Shown in pieces: positions 41,097 through 49,987 of a stretch of 60,315 nucleotides of DNA. This DNA is from Mediterranea massiliensis (lineage in GTDB: Bacteria > Bacteroidota > Bacteroidia > Bacteroidales > Bacteroidaceae). The stretch spans positions 1-60,315 of the forward strand of contig SUXZ01000018.1 in assembly GCA_015060685.1 (NCBI GenBank), read 5' to 3'. How positions within the stretch are numbered: the stretch's first letter is position 1; each line of letters begins with the position of its first letter. The notes beneath the pieces are model-generated. The model worked only from the letters and a program-made list of their open reading frames with translations, did not search any database and was not told where the DNA came from. The translations under genes and the position numbers were made by a program.

Positions 41097-41795
41097 TTAG
41101 TTTTCTTCTACTGTTTTGGGGTCAATCTTAATGCCTGCACTCATAGTGCTAGAAAGATAAATGCTCTTAATATATGTACCTTTAGCTGCAGTTGGTTTAA
41201 GCTTAATCAATGTCGAAATGAATTCTCTCGCATTGTCGCGAATCTTTTCAGGTTCGAATGATACTTTACCAATTGAAGTATGAACAATACCACTCTTATC
41301 AACTTTAAAGTCGATCTTACCTTGTTTTACTTCTTTTACAGCCTTAGCGACATCCATAGTCACAGTGCCACTCTTAGGATTCGGCATCAATCCACGAGGA
41401 CCGAGTACACGACCGAGTGCACCAATCTTACCCATGATAGACGGCATTGTGATAATCACATCAATATCAGTCCATCCACCTTTGATCTTTTCAATATATT
41501 CGTCAAGACCAACATAATCAGCTCCAGCTTCTTTTGCAGCAGCTTCAACGTCAGGTGTACAAAGCACCAAAACGCGGGTTACCTTACCAGTACCGTGTGG
41601 AAGTGATACTACACCTCTCACCATCTGGTTTGCCTTACGAGGGTCAACACCCAAACGCACGTCAATATCCAGAGAAGCGTCAAACTTAGTGAAAGTAATT
41701 TCTTTCACAAGCGAAGCAGCTTCTTTGAGAGAGTATGCTTTCCCTGCTTCAATTTTTTCTGCAGCCAACTTTTGATTTTTTGTCAGTTTACCCAT
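41097..41795 (-). CDS. rplA: 50S ribosomal protein L1
   Basis: A 232-residue L1-stalk protein and common translational autoregulator of rpl[22 protein letters not shown] and [20 protein letters not shown] are the signatures. It lies 15 bases after rplK. Confidence 0.99.
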   Translation of the reverse strand: MGKLTKNQKLAAEKIEAGKAYSLKEAASLVKEITFTKFDASLDIDVRLGVDPRKANQMVRGVVSLPHGTGKVTRVLVLCTPDVEAAAKEAGADYVGLDEYIEKIKGGWTDIDVIITMPSIMGKIGALGRVLGPRGLMPNPKSGTVTMDVAKAVKEVKQGKIDFKVDKSGIVHTSIGKVSFEPEKIRDNAREFISTLIKLKPTAAKGTYIKSIYLSSTMSAGIKIDPKTVEEN

Positions 41796-41810
41796 TCTAA
41801 TTGAAGTTTA

Positions 41811-42254
41811 TTAGTTATTAACCGGGAACTCCCCTTTTACAGCGATACCCATACTTCTAGCTGTACCAGCAACCATCTTCATAGCTGCTTCTACAGTAAA
41901 ACAGTTCAAGTCAACCATCTTATCTTGAGCAATCGTACGAACTTGTTCCCAAGTCAACTCAGCAACTTTCTTACGATTAGGCTCAGCAGAACCACTCTTT
42001 ACCTTAGCTACTTCGAGCAATTGAATGGCAACAGGAGGAGTCTTGATTACAAAATCGAAAGACTTATCTGCGTAGTAAGTGATAATAACAGGAAGAACCT
42101 TTCCTGCTTTGTCCTGGGTTCTGGCGTTGAATTGCTTGCAAAATTCCATGATATTAATACCCTTAGAACCCAATGCAGGTCCTACCGGGGGTGATGGATT
42201 TGCAGCGCCTCCTTTAATCTGTAATTTGATTAGTCCAGCAACTTCTTTAGCCAT
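41811..42254 (-). CDS. rplK: 50S ribosomal protein L11
   Basis: A 147-residue protein of the GTPase-associated centre; needed for RelA-type stringent response. The Pro-rich N-terminus [20 protein letters not shown] (thiostrepton/RelA region) and the C-terminal [12 protein letters not shown] are intact. Confidence 0.99.
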   Translation of the reverse strand: MAKEVAGLIKLQIKGGAANPSPPVGPALGSKGINIMEFCKQFNARTQDKAGKVLPVIITYYADKSFDFVIKTPPVAIQLLEVAKVKSGSAEPNRKKVAELTWEQVRTIAQDKMVDLNCFTVEAAMKMVAGTARSMGIAVKGEFPVNN

Positions 42255-42315
42255 TTTGTTAAATGATTTATATAATAAACACTAATAAAGAAATCGGCAG
42301 TGTAACAAGACTGCA

Positions 42316-42858
42316 TCATTCTTTTTCAACTTGCATAAAGCCCAATTCGAGAGGAGTTTTCCGCCCGAAAATCTTGACCATAACCTTAAGTTTCTTCTTT
42401 TCATTGTTGATTTCTTCAACAACGCCATTGAATCCACTGAATGGACCGTAGTTTACTTTCACAGTCTCGCCAACCACATAAGGGATGTTGATTTCTTCAC
42501 CAACATCTTGAAGTTCGTCTACTGTGCCAAGAATTCTGTTCACTTCAGACTGTCTCAGCGGCACAGGTTTGTCCATTCCACCCAAAAATCCGATTACATT
42601 CGGAGTATTTCTTAGGTGATGAGCAACCTCACCAACTAAAGCAGCTTCCACCAAGACATATCCAGGAAGATAGCTTCTTTCCTTCACAATTTTCTTCCCA
42701 TTGCGAACCTGATACACCTTCTCTGTAGGAATAAGAACCTGAGAGACAAAATCGCTAAGGCCACTGTTTTTGATATCTATATCAAGATATTCTTTAACCT
42801 TGGCCTCTTTTCCACTAATAGCACGAAGAACGTACCATTTTTTTTCAATCTCAGACAT
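42316..42858 (-). CDS. nusG: transcription antitermination factor NusG
   Basis: A 180-residue elongation factor. The N-terminal NGN domain (KKWYVLRAISGKEAKVKEYL) binds polymerase, and the C-terminal KOW (about 125-160; GETVKVNYGPFSGFNGVVEE) binds Rho or S10. It lies 11 bases after secE. Confidence 0.97.
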   Translation of the reverse strand: MSEIEKKWYVLRAISGKEAKVKEYLDIDIKNSGLSDFVSQVLIPTEKVYQVRNGKKIVKERSYLPGYVLVEAALVGEVAHHLRNTPNVIGFLGGMDKPVPLRQSEVNRILGTVDELQDVGEEINIPYVVGETVKVNYGPFSGFNGVVEEINNEKKKLKVMVKIFGRKTPLELGFMQVEKE

Positions 42859-42869
42859 TACCTAACTTT

Positions 42870-43058
42870 TTAATGTGGATAAATGAACTCCATTACATTC
42901 TCGAAACACACGTCCATCAGGAACACTACCAATGCAATAAGCAGGGAAGCATATAAAACAACTACTGCACTGTTTGTTAGTTCCTTATAAGTAGGCCACG
43001 ACACTTTATAAACAAGCTCGTTGTAAGTTTCTTTAATATAAGCTACTATCTTTTTCAT
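42870..43058 (-). CDS. secE: preprotein translocase subunit SecE
   Basis: A 62-residue single-TM subunit. MKKIVAYIKETYNELVYKVS with the conserved VSWPTYKEL amphipathic segment precedes the TM helix (about 30-52). It partners SecY at 17247-18590. It lies between tRNA-Trp and nusG. Confidence 0.95.
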   Translation of the reverse strand: MKKIVAYIKETYNELVYKVSWPTYKELTNSAVVVLYASLLIALVVFLMDVCFENVMEFIYPH

Positions 43059-43072
43059 TTCTTAAAAATTAG

Positions 43073-43145
43073 CACGGGAGGAGAGGCTCGAACTCCCGAC
43101 ACCCGGTTTTGGAGACCGGTGCTCTACCAACTGAGCTACTCCCGT
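43073..43145 (-). tRNA. tRNA-Trp (CCA anticodon)
   Basis: A complete cloverleaf of 73 bases. The acceptor ACGGGAG/CTCCCGT, D arm GCTCAGTTGGTAGAGC, anticodon loop CTCCAAA (anticodon CCA) and T arm GGGAGTTCGAGCCTCTC (one irregular pair) are clear. CCA is not encoded. It lies between tuf and secE. Confidence 0.95.
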
Positions 43146-43153
43146 TTGAACAT

Positions 43154-43188
43154 AATCAGTTCCCGACGATTAAAATCGGGAACTGATT
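43154..43188 (-). other. perfect hairpin between tuf and tRNA-Trp
   Basis: AATCAGTTCCCGA (43154-43166) and TCGGGAACTGATT (43176-43188) are exact 13-bp arms. There is no U-tract on the minus-strand side, so it is more likely an RNA-processing or mRNA-stability element than a terminator. Confidence 0.75.
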
Positions 43189-43206
43189 AATATATTCATG
43201 TTGAGA

Positions 43207-44391
43207 TTATTCAACGATTTCAGTAATCTGACCAGAACCTACTGTACGTCCACCTTCACGGATAGCGAAACGCAAACCTACGTTCAAAGCAACTGGGTAG
43301 ATCAATTCTACATTGATTTCAACGTTATCACCTGGCATTACCATTTCAGTACCTTCTGGCAAAGTGATTTCACCGGTACAGTCCATAGTACGGAGGTAGA
43401 ATTGAGGACGATACTTGTTGTGGAATGGAGTGTGACGACCACCTTCTTCTTTCTTCAATACATAGATAGAAGCCTTGAAAGTAGTGTGAGGCTTGATTTG
43501 GCCTGGCTTACACAATACCATACCGCGCTTGATTTCGTTCTTATCGATACCACGGAGCAACAAACCTACGTTGTCACCAGCTTCACCTTGATCCAACAAC
43601 TTGCGGAACATTTCAACACCAGTTACAACTGACTTCTTGTCTTCGCCCAAACCGAGGATTTGAACTTCGTCACCTACGTGGATAACACCAGCTTCGATAC
43701 GACCAGTTGCTACAGTACCACGACCAGTGATTGAGAATACGTCTTCAACAGGCATCAAGAATGGTTTATCAACATCGCGTGGAGGAAGTGGAATCCAAGT
43801 GTCGCAAGCGTCCATCAATTCCATAACTTTTTCTTCCCACTTTTCAACGCCGTTCAAAGCACCGAGTGCAGAACCTTGGATGAATGGAGTGTTGTCACCA
43901 TCGAATTCGTATGCTGACAAAAGTTCACGCATTTCCATTTCAACGAGTTCCAACATTTCAGCGTCATCAACCATATCACACTTGTTCAAGAATACAACCA
44001 AGCGAGGTACGTTTACCTGACGAGCCAAAAGGATGTGTTCGCGAGTTTGAGGCATCGGACCGTCTGTAGCAGCACAAACGATGATAGCACCGTCCATTTG
44101 AGCAGCACCAGTTACCATGTTCTTAACGTAGTCGGCGTGACCCGGACAGTCAACGTGAGCATAGTGACGGTTTGCAGTTTCATACTCTACGTGAGAAGTG
44201 TTGATAGTAATACCGCGTTCCTTTTCTTCAGGAGCATTGTCGATAGAATCGAATGAACGCAACTCAGACAAACCTTTCTTTGCCAACACTGTAGTGATAG
44301 CAGCAGTCAAAGTAGTCTTACCGTGGTCAACGTGACCAATTGTACCAATGTTTACGTGGGGCTTGGTACGTTCAAATTTCTCTTTAGCCAT
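43207..44391 (-). CDS. tuf: elongation factor Tu
   Basis: A 394-residue GTPase that delivers aminoacyl-tRNA. The P-loop [14 protein letters not shown] (about 18-31), DCPGHADY and NKCD motifs are intact, and domains II and III follow. It is the only tuf gene in the window, placed between tRNA-Thr(GGT) and tRNA-Trp as in the tufB locus of other phyla. Confidence 0.99.
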   Translation of the reverse strand: MAKEKFERTKPHVNIGTIGHVDHGKTTLTAAITTVLAKKGLSELRSFDSIDNAPEEKERGITINTSHVEYETANRHYAHVDCPGHADYVKNMVTGAAQMDGAIIVCAATDGPMPQTREHILLARQVNVPRLVVFLNKCDMVDDAEMLELVEMEMRELLSAYEFDGDNTPFIQGSALGALNGVEKWEEKVMELMDACDTWIPLPPRDVDKPFLMPVEDVFSITGRGTVATGRIEAGVIHVGDEVQILGLGEDKKSVVTGVEMFRKLLDQGEAGDNVGLLLRGIDKNEIKRGMVLCKPGQIKPHTTFKASIYVLKKEEGGRHTPFHNKYRPQFYLRTMDCTGEITLPEGTEMVMPGDNVEINVELIYPVALNVGLRFAIREGGRTVGSGQITEIVE

Positions 44392-44441
44392 AGCTTTACT
44401 TGTTTATTTAATTGATTAATAATCAGCTTTCACTTTCAATG

Positions 44442-44513
<72 letters not shown>

Positions 44514-44530
44514 AAGGAGAATCAAGTTTG

Positions 44531-44613
44531 TGGGCGAAGATGGATTCGAACCACCGAAGGTAAAAACCAGCAGATTTACAGTCTGCCCCATTTGGCCACT
44601 CTGGTATTCGCCC
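44531..44613 (-). tRNA. tRNA-Tyr (GTA anticodon)
   Basis: An 83-base class II tRNA with acceptor GGGCGAA/TTCGCCC, anticodon loop CTGTAAA (anticodon GTA) and an extended variable arm. It is 17 bases from tRNA-Thr(GGT). Confidence 0.95.
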
Positions 44614-44627
44614 TCATATCTCCTTCG

Positions 44628-44701
44628 AGCCTCTTGTCGGATTCGAACCAACGACCCCGAGATTACAAATCACGTGCTCTGGCCAACTGAGCTAAAGAGG
44701 C
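44628..44701 (-). tRNA. tRNA-Thr (TGT anticodon)
   Basis: A 74-base cloverleaf. Acceptor GCCTCTT/AAGAGGC, anticodon loop TTTGTAA (anticodon TGT), T arm with GGTTCGAATCC. It is the first gene of the tRNA-tuf operon. Confidence 0.93.
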
Positions 44702-44708
44702 ATAGCTA

Positions 44709-44756
44709 AAATTTGCAGCCGCCCAAACAGAATTGAGCGGAAACGGCTGCAAATTT
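44709..44756. repeat. 13-bp perfect inverted repeat over the tRNA-tuf promoter
   Basis: AAATTTGCAGCCG (44709-44721) and CGGCTGCAAATTT (44744-44756) are exact inverted arms separated by 22 bases. The right arm contains the -7 element and the start site, so the nascent RNA would begin with most of one arm. Confidence 0.8.
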
Positions 44757-44780
44757 AGACATTTATTTTTTACCCACAAA
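44750..44780 (-). promoter_or_regulatory. promoter of the tRNA-tuf-secE-nusG-rpl-rpoBC operon
   Basis: On the minus strand TTTG (44777-44780), 19 bases, TAAATTTG (44750-44757): full consensus. Transcription would start about 40-45 bases before tRNA-Thr(TGT). Confidence 0.8.
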
Positions 44781-44795
44781 ATTTTTAGTGGGATT

Positions 44796-45095
44796 TTATT
44801 TGTTACGCATCTTTTCTTTGTACTTAACCAGCTGTTTTTCTAATGCTTCCATACACAAATCAACTGCTTCTTCGAATGTATCGCAAATTTTATTAGCAAA
44901 ACATTCTCCATTCGGCACTAGAACCTTAACGGCTACTTCTTTATTATCTGAAGTCTCTGGCTTAACTACCTTTAATGACACCTCTACTTTCTTTATATCG
45001 TCGTAATACTTTTCGAGCTTGGCTGCTTTCTTCTGAATAAAAGCTTGTAGTTGCTCGGATGCATCAAAATGAATTGATTGAATTCTTACTTCCAT
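44796..45095 (-). CDS. hpf: ribosome hibernation-promoting factor (HPF/YfiA family, short form)
   Basis: A 99-residue protein that binds the decoding centre of idle ribosomes. MEVRIQSIHFDASEQLQAFI, EVSLKVVKPETSDNKEVAVK and the DTFEEAVDLCMEALEKQL helix fit the family; the long C-terminal dimerisation domain is absent. A canonical AAAGGAGGT precedes the ATG. It follows the recombinase gene by 17 bases. Confidence 0.93.
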   Translation of the reverse strand: MEVRIQSIHFDASEQLQAFIQKKAAKLEKYYDDIKKVEVSLKVVKPETSDNKEVAVKVLVPNGECFANKICDTFEEAVDLCMEALEKQLVKYKEKMRNK

Positions 45096-45112
45096 AGTTA
45101 CCTCCTTTGTTT

Positions 45113-45994
45113 TTAAGCTCTTGGGTGAGCTTGGTTATAAACTTTTTTTAATTCTTCGAAAGTAGTGTGCGTATAGATTTCGGTTGTTGCCAAACTTTCG
45201 TGCCCCAACAGCTCCTTTATCGCGCCCAATTCCGCCTGGTTATTAAGCATTGCGGTGGCAAATGAGTGTCTCAACACGTGCGGCGACCGTTTCTTTGCCG
45301 TTGTTACTTTCGACAGATTCTGTTTCACCATATTCCGAACGACAGTTGCACATAGCGGGCGGCCATCTTCTCGAACGAAAAATGAATTCATCCGATTGGG
45401 GACTTCCCGATTGCGTTTATCGACATAGTTAATCAGCTCCTCTTTCAACTCTGCTGCAAAAGGTATCAAGCGTTGTTTGTTTCGTTTTCCGGTCACCTTT
45501 ATGAGCGATGCATTCATATCCACATCGGCATCATCCAGTCCGATAAGTTCGGAAAGCCGGATACCTGTTGCATAAAACATCAGGATAATCATCCGATCCC
45601 GACACCCTTTGTAATCATCACCAAAATCCACTTCATCGAGCAACCTATTCATATCCTCCTCTCTCACAAACGTAGGCAAGGTCTTTTTGTTCTTTGGTCT
45701 CACCACCTTTCTCAGCGGATCCACCAACACATCCCCCCTACGCAAGAGGAATCTATAATAGCTATGCAACGAACTCAGTTTGCGATTAACAGAAGAAGCA
45801 GCATATTTCTCCATTAGGCTTATTACCCATTTCCGAATAACCTTTGCGTCTGCTTCTTCGGGAGCTATCCCCCCATTCTTCTTTTGGATAAATTCGCAAA
45901 ACTGCTCGATATCTTCCCGATATCTGGCTACGGTATTCTCGGAGTAGTTCCGCTCATACTGCAAATAGTCCAAAAAAGAATCTGTCGACAACAT
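45113..45994 (-). CDS. tyrosine recombinase, XerC/XerD-like
   Basis: A 293-residue integrase-family protein. The N-terminal SAM-like domain (about 3-90; LDYLQYERNYSENTVARYRE) precedes the catalytic domain with Arg in ATGIRLSELIGL, Lys in VTGKRNKQR, HVLRHSFAT, LGHESL and the Tyr nucleophile in TTEIYTH. Its length and conserved place between rpsU and hpf suggest a host Xer protein for chromosome dimer resolution rather than a mobile-element integrase; which of XerC or XerD it is cannot be settled here. Confidence 0.92.
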   Translation of the reverse strand: MLSTDSFLDYLQYERNYSENTVARYREDIEQFCEFIQKKNGGIAPEEADAKVIRKWVISLMEKYAASSVNRKLSSLHSYYRFLLRRGDVLVDPLRKVVRPKNKKTLPTFVREEDMNRLLDEVDFGDDYKGCRDRMIILMFYATGIRLSELIGLDDADVDMNASLIKVTGKRNKQRLIPFAAELKEELINYVDKRNREVPNRMNSFFVREDGRPLCATVVRNMVKQNLSKVTTAKKRSPHVLRHSFATAMLNNQAELGAIKELLGHESLATTEIYTHTTFEELKKVYNQAHPRA

Positions 45995-46066
45995 ATCGTC
46001 ACGTTTCTAAAAGATGCAACGAATGTAAGAAAAAGATTTCAATTATTCAAATGAAATTACGAATAA

Positions 46067-46258
46067 TTATTCTTCTACTTGATGTAATTGTTGAACGTAA
46101 ACTGCGCGTTCCTTCTTAAGTCTCTTAATTACAGACGGCTTATCAAATTGTTGTCTGCTTCTTAATTCTTTCACTACGCCAGTTTTTTCGAATTTACGCT
46201 TGAATTTCTTCAATGCTTTTTCGATGTTTTCGCCTTCTTTTACAGGTACTACAATCAT
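46067..46258 (-). CDS. rpsU: 30S ribosomal protein S21
   Basis: A 63-residue protein (bS21): MIVVPVKEGENIEKALKKFK and a basic helical rest. In Bacteroidetes bS21 helps hide the anti-Shine-Dalgarno end of 16S rRNA. The 30 bases before the ATG are AT-only apart from single C/G bases, with no Shine-Dalgarno. It leads the rpsU-xer-hpf unit behind its own promoter. Confidence 0.96.
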   Translation of the reverse strand: MIVVPVKEGENIEKALKKFKRKFEKTGVVKELRSRQQFDKPSVIKRLKKERAVYVQQLHQVEE

Positions 46259-46312
46259 TTTAATAAATAAATTAATTAGTTAATGTTTATAAAATCCGAA
46301 TAAATCGGGCGG

Positions 46313-46343
46313 CAAAATTACATATAGTTTCTTTATTCTCAAA
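46313..46343 (-). promoter_or_regulatory. promoter of rpsU-xer-hpf
   Basis: On the minus strand TTTTG (46340-46344), 19 bases, TAATTTTG (46313-46320): full consensus. The leader is about 45-50 bases. Confidence 0.8.
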
Positions 46344-46422
46344 ACTTTCCTGCAAAAAAATGGCAAAACCTAAGGAGCTAAAGAAAAATATAGCTACCTT
46401 TGGAGAGCAAAATCAACCCTAT

Positions 46423-48183
46423 ATGAATAGATATATCCACGAACGAATAGCCTTGCTACGCAATTGGATGAGCCAGCAAGGATTAGAAGCATTTATCATA
46501 CCCACAACCGACCCGCACAATAGCGAGTATGTAGCCGAACATTGGAAATCAAGATGTTGGATAACAGGATTTACCGGTTCAGCAGGATGTGCAGTAGTAA
46601 CCATGAAGAGAGCTGCGCTATGGACCGATTCACGCTACTTCCTGCAAGCTGAAGAACAGCTAAAAGATAGCGGCATACTTCTAATGAAGGAAAAACTACC
46701 TGAAACACCATCTATTGGCCAATGGCTAAAAAAAGAACTGAAAGGAGAACCTAGAGTAGGCATTGATGGATGGGTGGATAATGGCAGTTTTGCAAGCGAC
46801 ATCAAGCAACACTTGCAAACAGCATTAATCTATTGTGGCGATCCTTTTGAAGTAATCTGGAAAGATCGCCCCCCACTACCTCAGGAACCACTCTTCATCC
46901 TTGACGAATGCTTTACCGGCAAGAGTTGCCAAACAAAGATTGAAGAAATTAAAACCGCCTATCGTCAACAGCAATGCACAGGTATCCTGCTTTCTGCTTT
47001 AGACGAAATCGCATGGACACTGAATCTTCGTTGCAACGATGTGCATTGCAACCCTGTTTTCATCAGCTATTTGCTCATCACCGACAAGAATTACACCTTA
47101 TATATATATATGGATAAATTAACGGACGATGTAAAAGCATACCTGAAAGCAAATAGCATCGACGTTAAACCATATAAAGATATTGAGAGAGATTTAAAGC
47201 GGCAAACTCAAAGAAAGATTGCAATTTCATCTACCCTTAACGGGCAATTAAAAGCAGCTATTAAGAAACCGGTTTCTCTTTCGCCTTCAATTGTCTCCTT
47301 AATGAAGTGTGTCAAAAACGAAACCGAACAAGCTGGATTCCGCAAGGCCATGGAACGAGATGGAGTAGCTATGGTAAAATTCCTTAAGTGGCTAAAACCA
47401 GCCGTCGAAGCTGGCGGACAAACGGAACTTAGTATCGACAAAAAGCTATACGAATATCGTTCAGAGCAAGCCCATTTCAAGGGAGTCAGTTTCGATACCA
47501 TTGCCGGATACGGGACACATGCCGCGATAGTCCACTACGAAGCAACCCCAGAAACCGATATCCCACTTGAGACACATGGCCTATTGCTATTAGATAGCGG
47601 CGCGCAATATCTGGATGGAACAACCGACCTGACACGAACCATTCCACTTGGCCCGTTGACGGAAGAGGAGAAGCGCGACTATACCTTGGTATTGAAAGGA
47701 ATGTTGCACATCATGAATATACAGTTCCCCGAAGGAACATGTGGTACACAACTCGACGTGTTAGCCCGGCAATTCATGTGGAAGGAAGGCATCAACTATC
47801 TGCATGGTACAGGGCATGGCATCGGTTCATTTCTATGCGTACACGAAGGGCCTCATCAAATTCGCATGAATCATGTCCCCACCCAGTTACAACCAGGCAT
47901 GATAGTAACTGACGAACCAGGCATTTACAAAGCAGGCAGCCATGGCATCCGGATTGAGAACACCTTAATGATTGTACCGGCTCAAGAAACATGCTTCGGA
48001 CGCTTCTTCAAATTCGAAGCCTTGACACTATGCCCCATCCAGAAAGAAGCTATCTGCTTGGAAATGATGAATGACGAAGAAAAAGAATGGCTGAACAACT
48101 ACCATACCGAAGTGTTCAACCGATTATCACCACTTCTTGACAAAGAGCATTGCGAATGGCTGAAACAACAATGCGAACCAATT
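46423..48183 (+). CDS. aminopeptidase P family protein (Xaa-Pro aminopeptidase)
   Basis: A protein of about 587 residues that releases N-terminal residues before proline. Two N-terminal creatinase-like domains precede a pita-bread metallopeptidase with ligands in LLLDSGAQYLDGTTDLTRTI (two Asp), GTGHGIGSFLCVHEGP (His), VTDEPGIY (Glu) and GIRIENTLMI (Glu). The ATG at 46423 (MNRYIHERIALLRNWM) is preferred because family members start there; an ATG at 46360 would add 21 residues, and a TACCTTTG -7-like element (46395-46402) lies inside that extension. The stop codon follows at 48184-48186. Confidence 0.93.
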
Positions 48184-48217
48184 TAACCCAATATCAAGTA
48201 AATAAAACAATAATAAA

Positions 48218-48739
48218 ATGGCTATAATCAAATCAGTTAGAGGATTTACCCCCGAAATAGGCAAAGATTGTTTCCTTGCCGAAAATGCAGTAGTTATCGG
48301 TGATGTAAAAATGGGTGACGGATGCAGCATATGGTACAGCACCGTACTTAGAGGCGATGTCAATTCCATTCGTATAGGAAACGGAGTGAATATTCAAGAC
48401 GGAAGTGTACTACATACCCTATACGAAAAATCTACTATCGAAATTGGCAACCATGTATCAGTAGGCCATAACGTTACCATTCACGGAGCAAAAATTGAAG
48501 ATTATGCGCTTATCGGCATGGGCTCTACCCTACTCGACCATGCGGTTGTTGGCGAAGGAGCCATCGTTGCAGCCGGTTCTTTAGTATTGAGCAATACAAT
48601 CATTGAACCCGGAAGCATTTGGGGCGGAGTACCGGCAAAATTCATCAAAAAGGTTGCGCCCGAACAAGCAAAAGAGATTAACCAAAAGATTGCACACAAC
48701 TACCACATGTATGCTTCGTGGTACAAGGAGGAAGAGTAA
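48218..48739 (+). CDS. gamma-carbonic-anhydrase-like hexapeptide protein
   Basis: A 173-residue left-handed beta-helix of hexapeptide repeats (IGDVKMGDGCSIWYSTVLRG onward) with a C-terminal helix. The zinc His ligands of the gamma-CA family are plausible in DGSVLHTLY and VGHNVTIHG. Members of this subfamily (YrdA/PaaY-like) have carbonic anhydrase or thioesterase activity or none proven. It follows the aminopeptidase by 31 bases and converges on waaA with 3 bases between stops. Confidence 0.88.
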   Translation: MAIIKSVRGFTPEIGKDCFLAENAVVIGDVKMGDGCSIWYSTVLRGDVNSIRIGNGVNIQDGSVLHTLYEKSTIEIGNHVSVGHNVTIHGAKIEDYALIGMGSTLLDHAVVGEGAIVAAGSLVLSNTIIEPGSIWGGVPAKFIKKVAPEQAKEINQKIAHNYHMYASWYKEEE

Positions 48740-48742
48740 ACA

Positions 48743-49969
48743 TCAGAAATTTACCGTTTGCATGATTTTGTCCGTAGCGCCGGCATTATCACGAACATAG
48801 CTACCAGCCTTTTCGCCCGCTTGTTGCAAGAAAGACGAATCGGTATAAAACCGTTGCATAAGCGAATTGAATTCTGTGGCATTATTAATGCTATAGGCTC
48901 CTTGTGCTTCGATAAGTTGAATGGCCTCCTGGAATTTCTGATATTTTGGCCCGATGATTACCGGGATGCCATAAACAGCTGCTTCAAGGGTATTGTGAAT
49001 ACCAACACCAAAACCGCCACCCACATAAGCAACCTCGCCATAACGATAAATGCTACTAAGCAAACCGAAACAATCGATAATCAAGCAATCGGCCTTACGC
49101 ACATTTTGCTCGTCAGCACGTGTATAACGGACATAAGGACGCTTCAACTTATTGATTATCTCCACTAAATGGTTCTCATCGATAACGTGCGGAGCGATAA
49201 TAAGCTTCATCTCAGGATGAGCATTGAAGTACTCGATAAATATATCTTCGTCTGGTTGCCATGAACTTCCCGCCACAAACGTAAACTGGTTATCTCCCTT
49301 AAAAATTTCCACTAAGGGTAAATCTTTTGCTTCTTGACGAATCTGAAGTACGCGGTCGAAACGCGTATCACCTACCACTTGAACACGATTGATTCCAATG
49401 GCCGAAAGATAGCGTTTGGACGTTTCGTTCTGGACAAATAAACAATCGAAGTTTTGAAGAACCTTTCTATACATTCCGCCATACCACTGAAAAAAGATTT
49501 GTCCACGACGAAAAATAGACGACACACTATAAACGGGGATACGACGTTGATGAAGTTCATCAAGATAGTTCTTCCAGAACTCGTACTTGATAAAAAAGGC
49601 CATACATGGATTGGCTATATCAAGGAACTTCCTTACATTACGAGGCTTGTCAAAAGGAAGATAGCAAATAACATCTGCGCCACGATAGTTCTTACGCACT
49701 TCGTAGCCCGAAGGAGAGAAGAATGTTAGTAATATGCCATATTGCGGGTATTCTGCGCGAATACGTTCCATCAAAGGTCTTCCTTGCTCGAACTCACCCA
49801 ACGATGCAGCATGAAACCAGATATACTTACGCCCTTGCTCCATTTGTTGACGAAGCAAATCATAGGCCACCCAGTGTCCTTTCATCATCTTACGCGGTTT
49901 ACGACTAAAAGGCGCTACCAAATGTACCAAAAGGTCGTATATCGCTATTCCTATATTATATAGCATCAT
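48743..49969 (-). CDS. waaA: 3-deoxy-D-manno-octulosonic acid transferase
   Basis: A 408-residue inner-membrane glycosyltransferase that adds Kdo to lipid A precursor. An N-terminal membrane anchor (about 1-20) leads to ASLGEFEQGRPLM with the catalytic Glu, and the GT-B C-terminal part has YVGGGFGVGIHNTLEAAVYG and VIIGPKYQKFQEA. It lies 18 bases after gltX, likely in one transcript. Confidence 0.93.
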   Translation of the reverse strand: MMLYNIGIAIYDLLVHLVAPFSRKPRKMMKGHWVAYDLLRQQMEQGRKYIWFHAASLGEFEQGRPLMERIRAEYPQYGILLTFFSPSGYEVRKNYRGADVICYLPFDKPRNVRKFLDIANPCMAFFIKYEFWKNYLDELHQRRIPVYSVSSIFRRGQIFFQWYGGMYRKVLQNFDCLFVQNETSKRYLSAIGINRVQVVGDTRFDRVLQIRQEAKDLPLVEIFKGDNQFTFVAGSSWQPDEDIFIEYFNAHPEMKLIIAPHVIDENHLVEIINKLKRPYVRYTRADEQNVRKADCLIIDCFGLLSSIYRYGEVAYVGGGFGVGIHNTLEAAVYGIPVIIGPKYQKFQEAIQLIEAQGAYSINNATEFNSLMQRFYTDSSFLQQAGEKAGSYVRDNAGATDKIMQTVNF

Positions 49970-49987
49970 CTAATAAGAAGCATTACA

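Noticed and set aside
45113..45994. Phage or transposon integrase
   Set aside because: Its place in a ribosomal gene operon and its standard Xer length point to a housekeeping recombinase; no attachment site or cargo is nearby.
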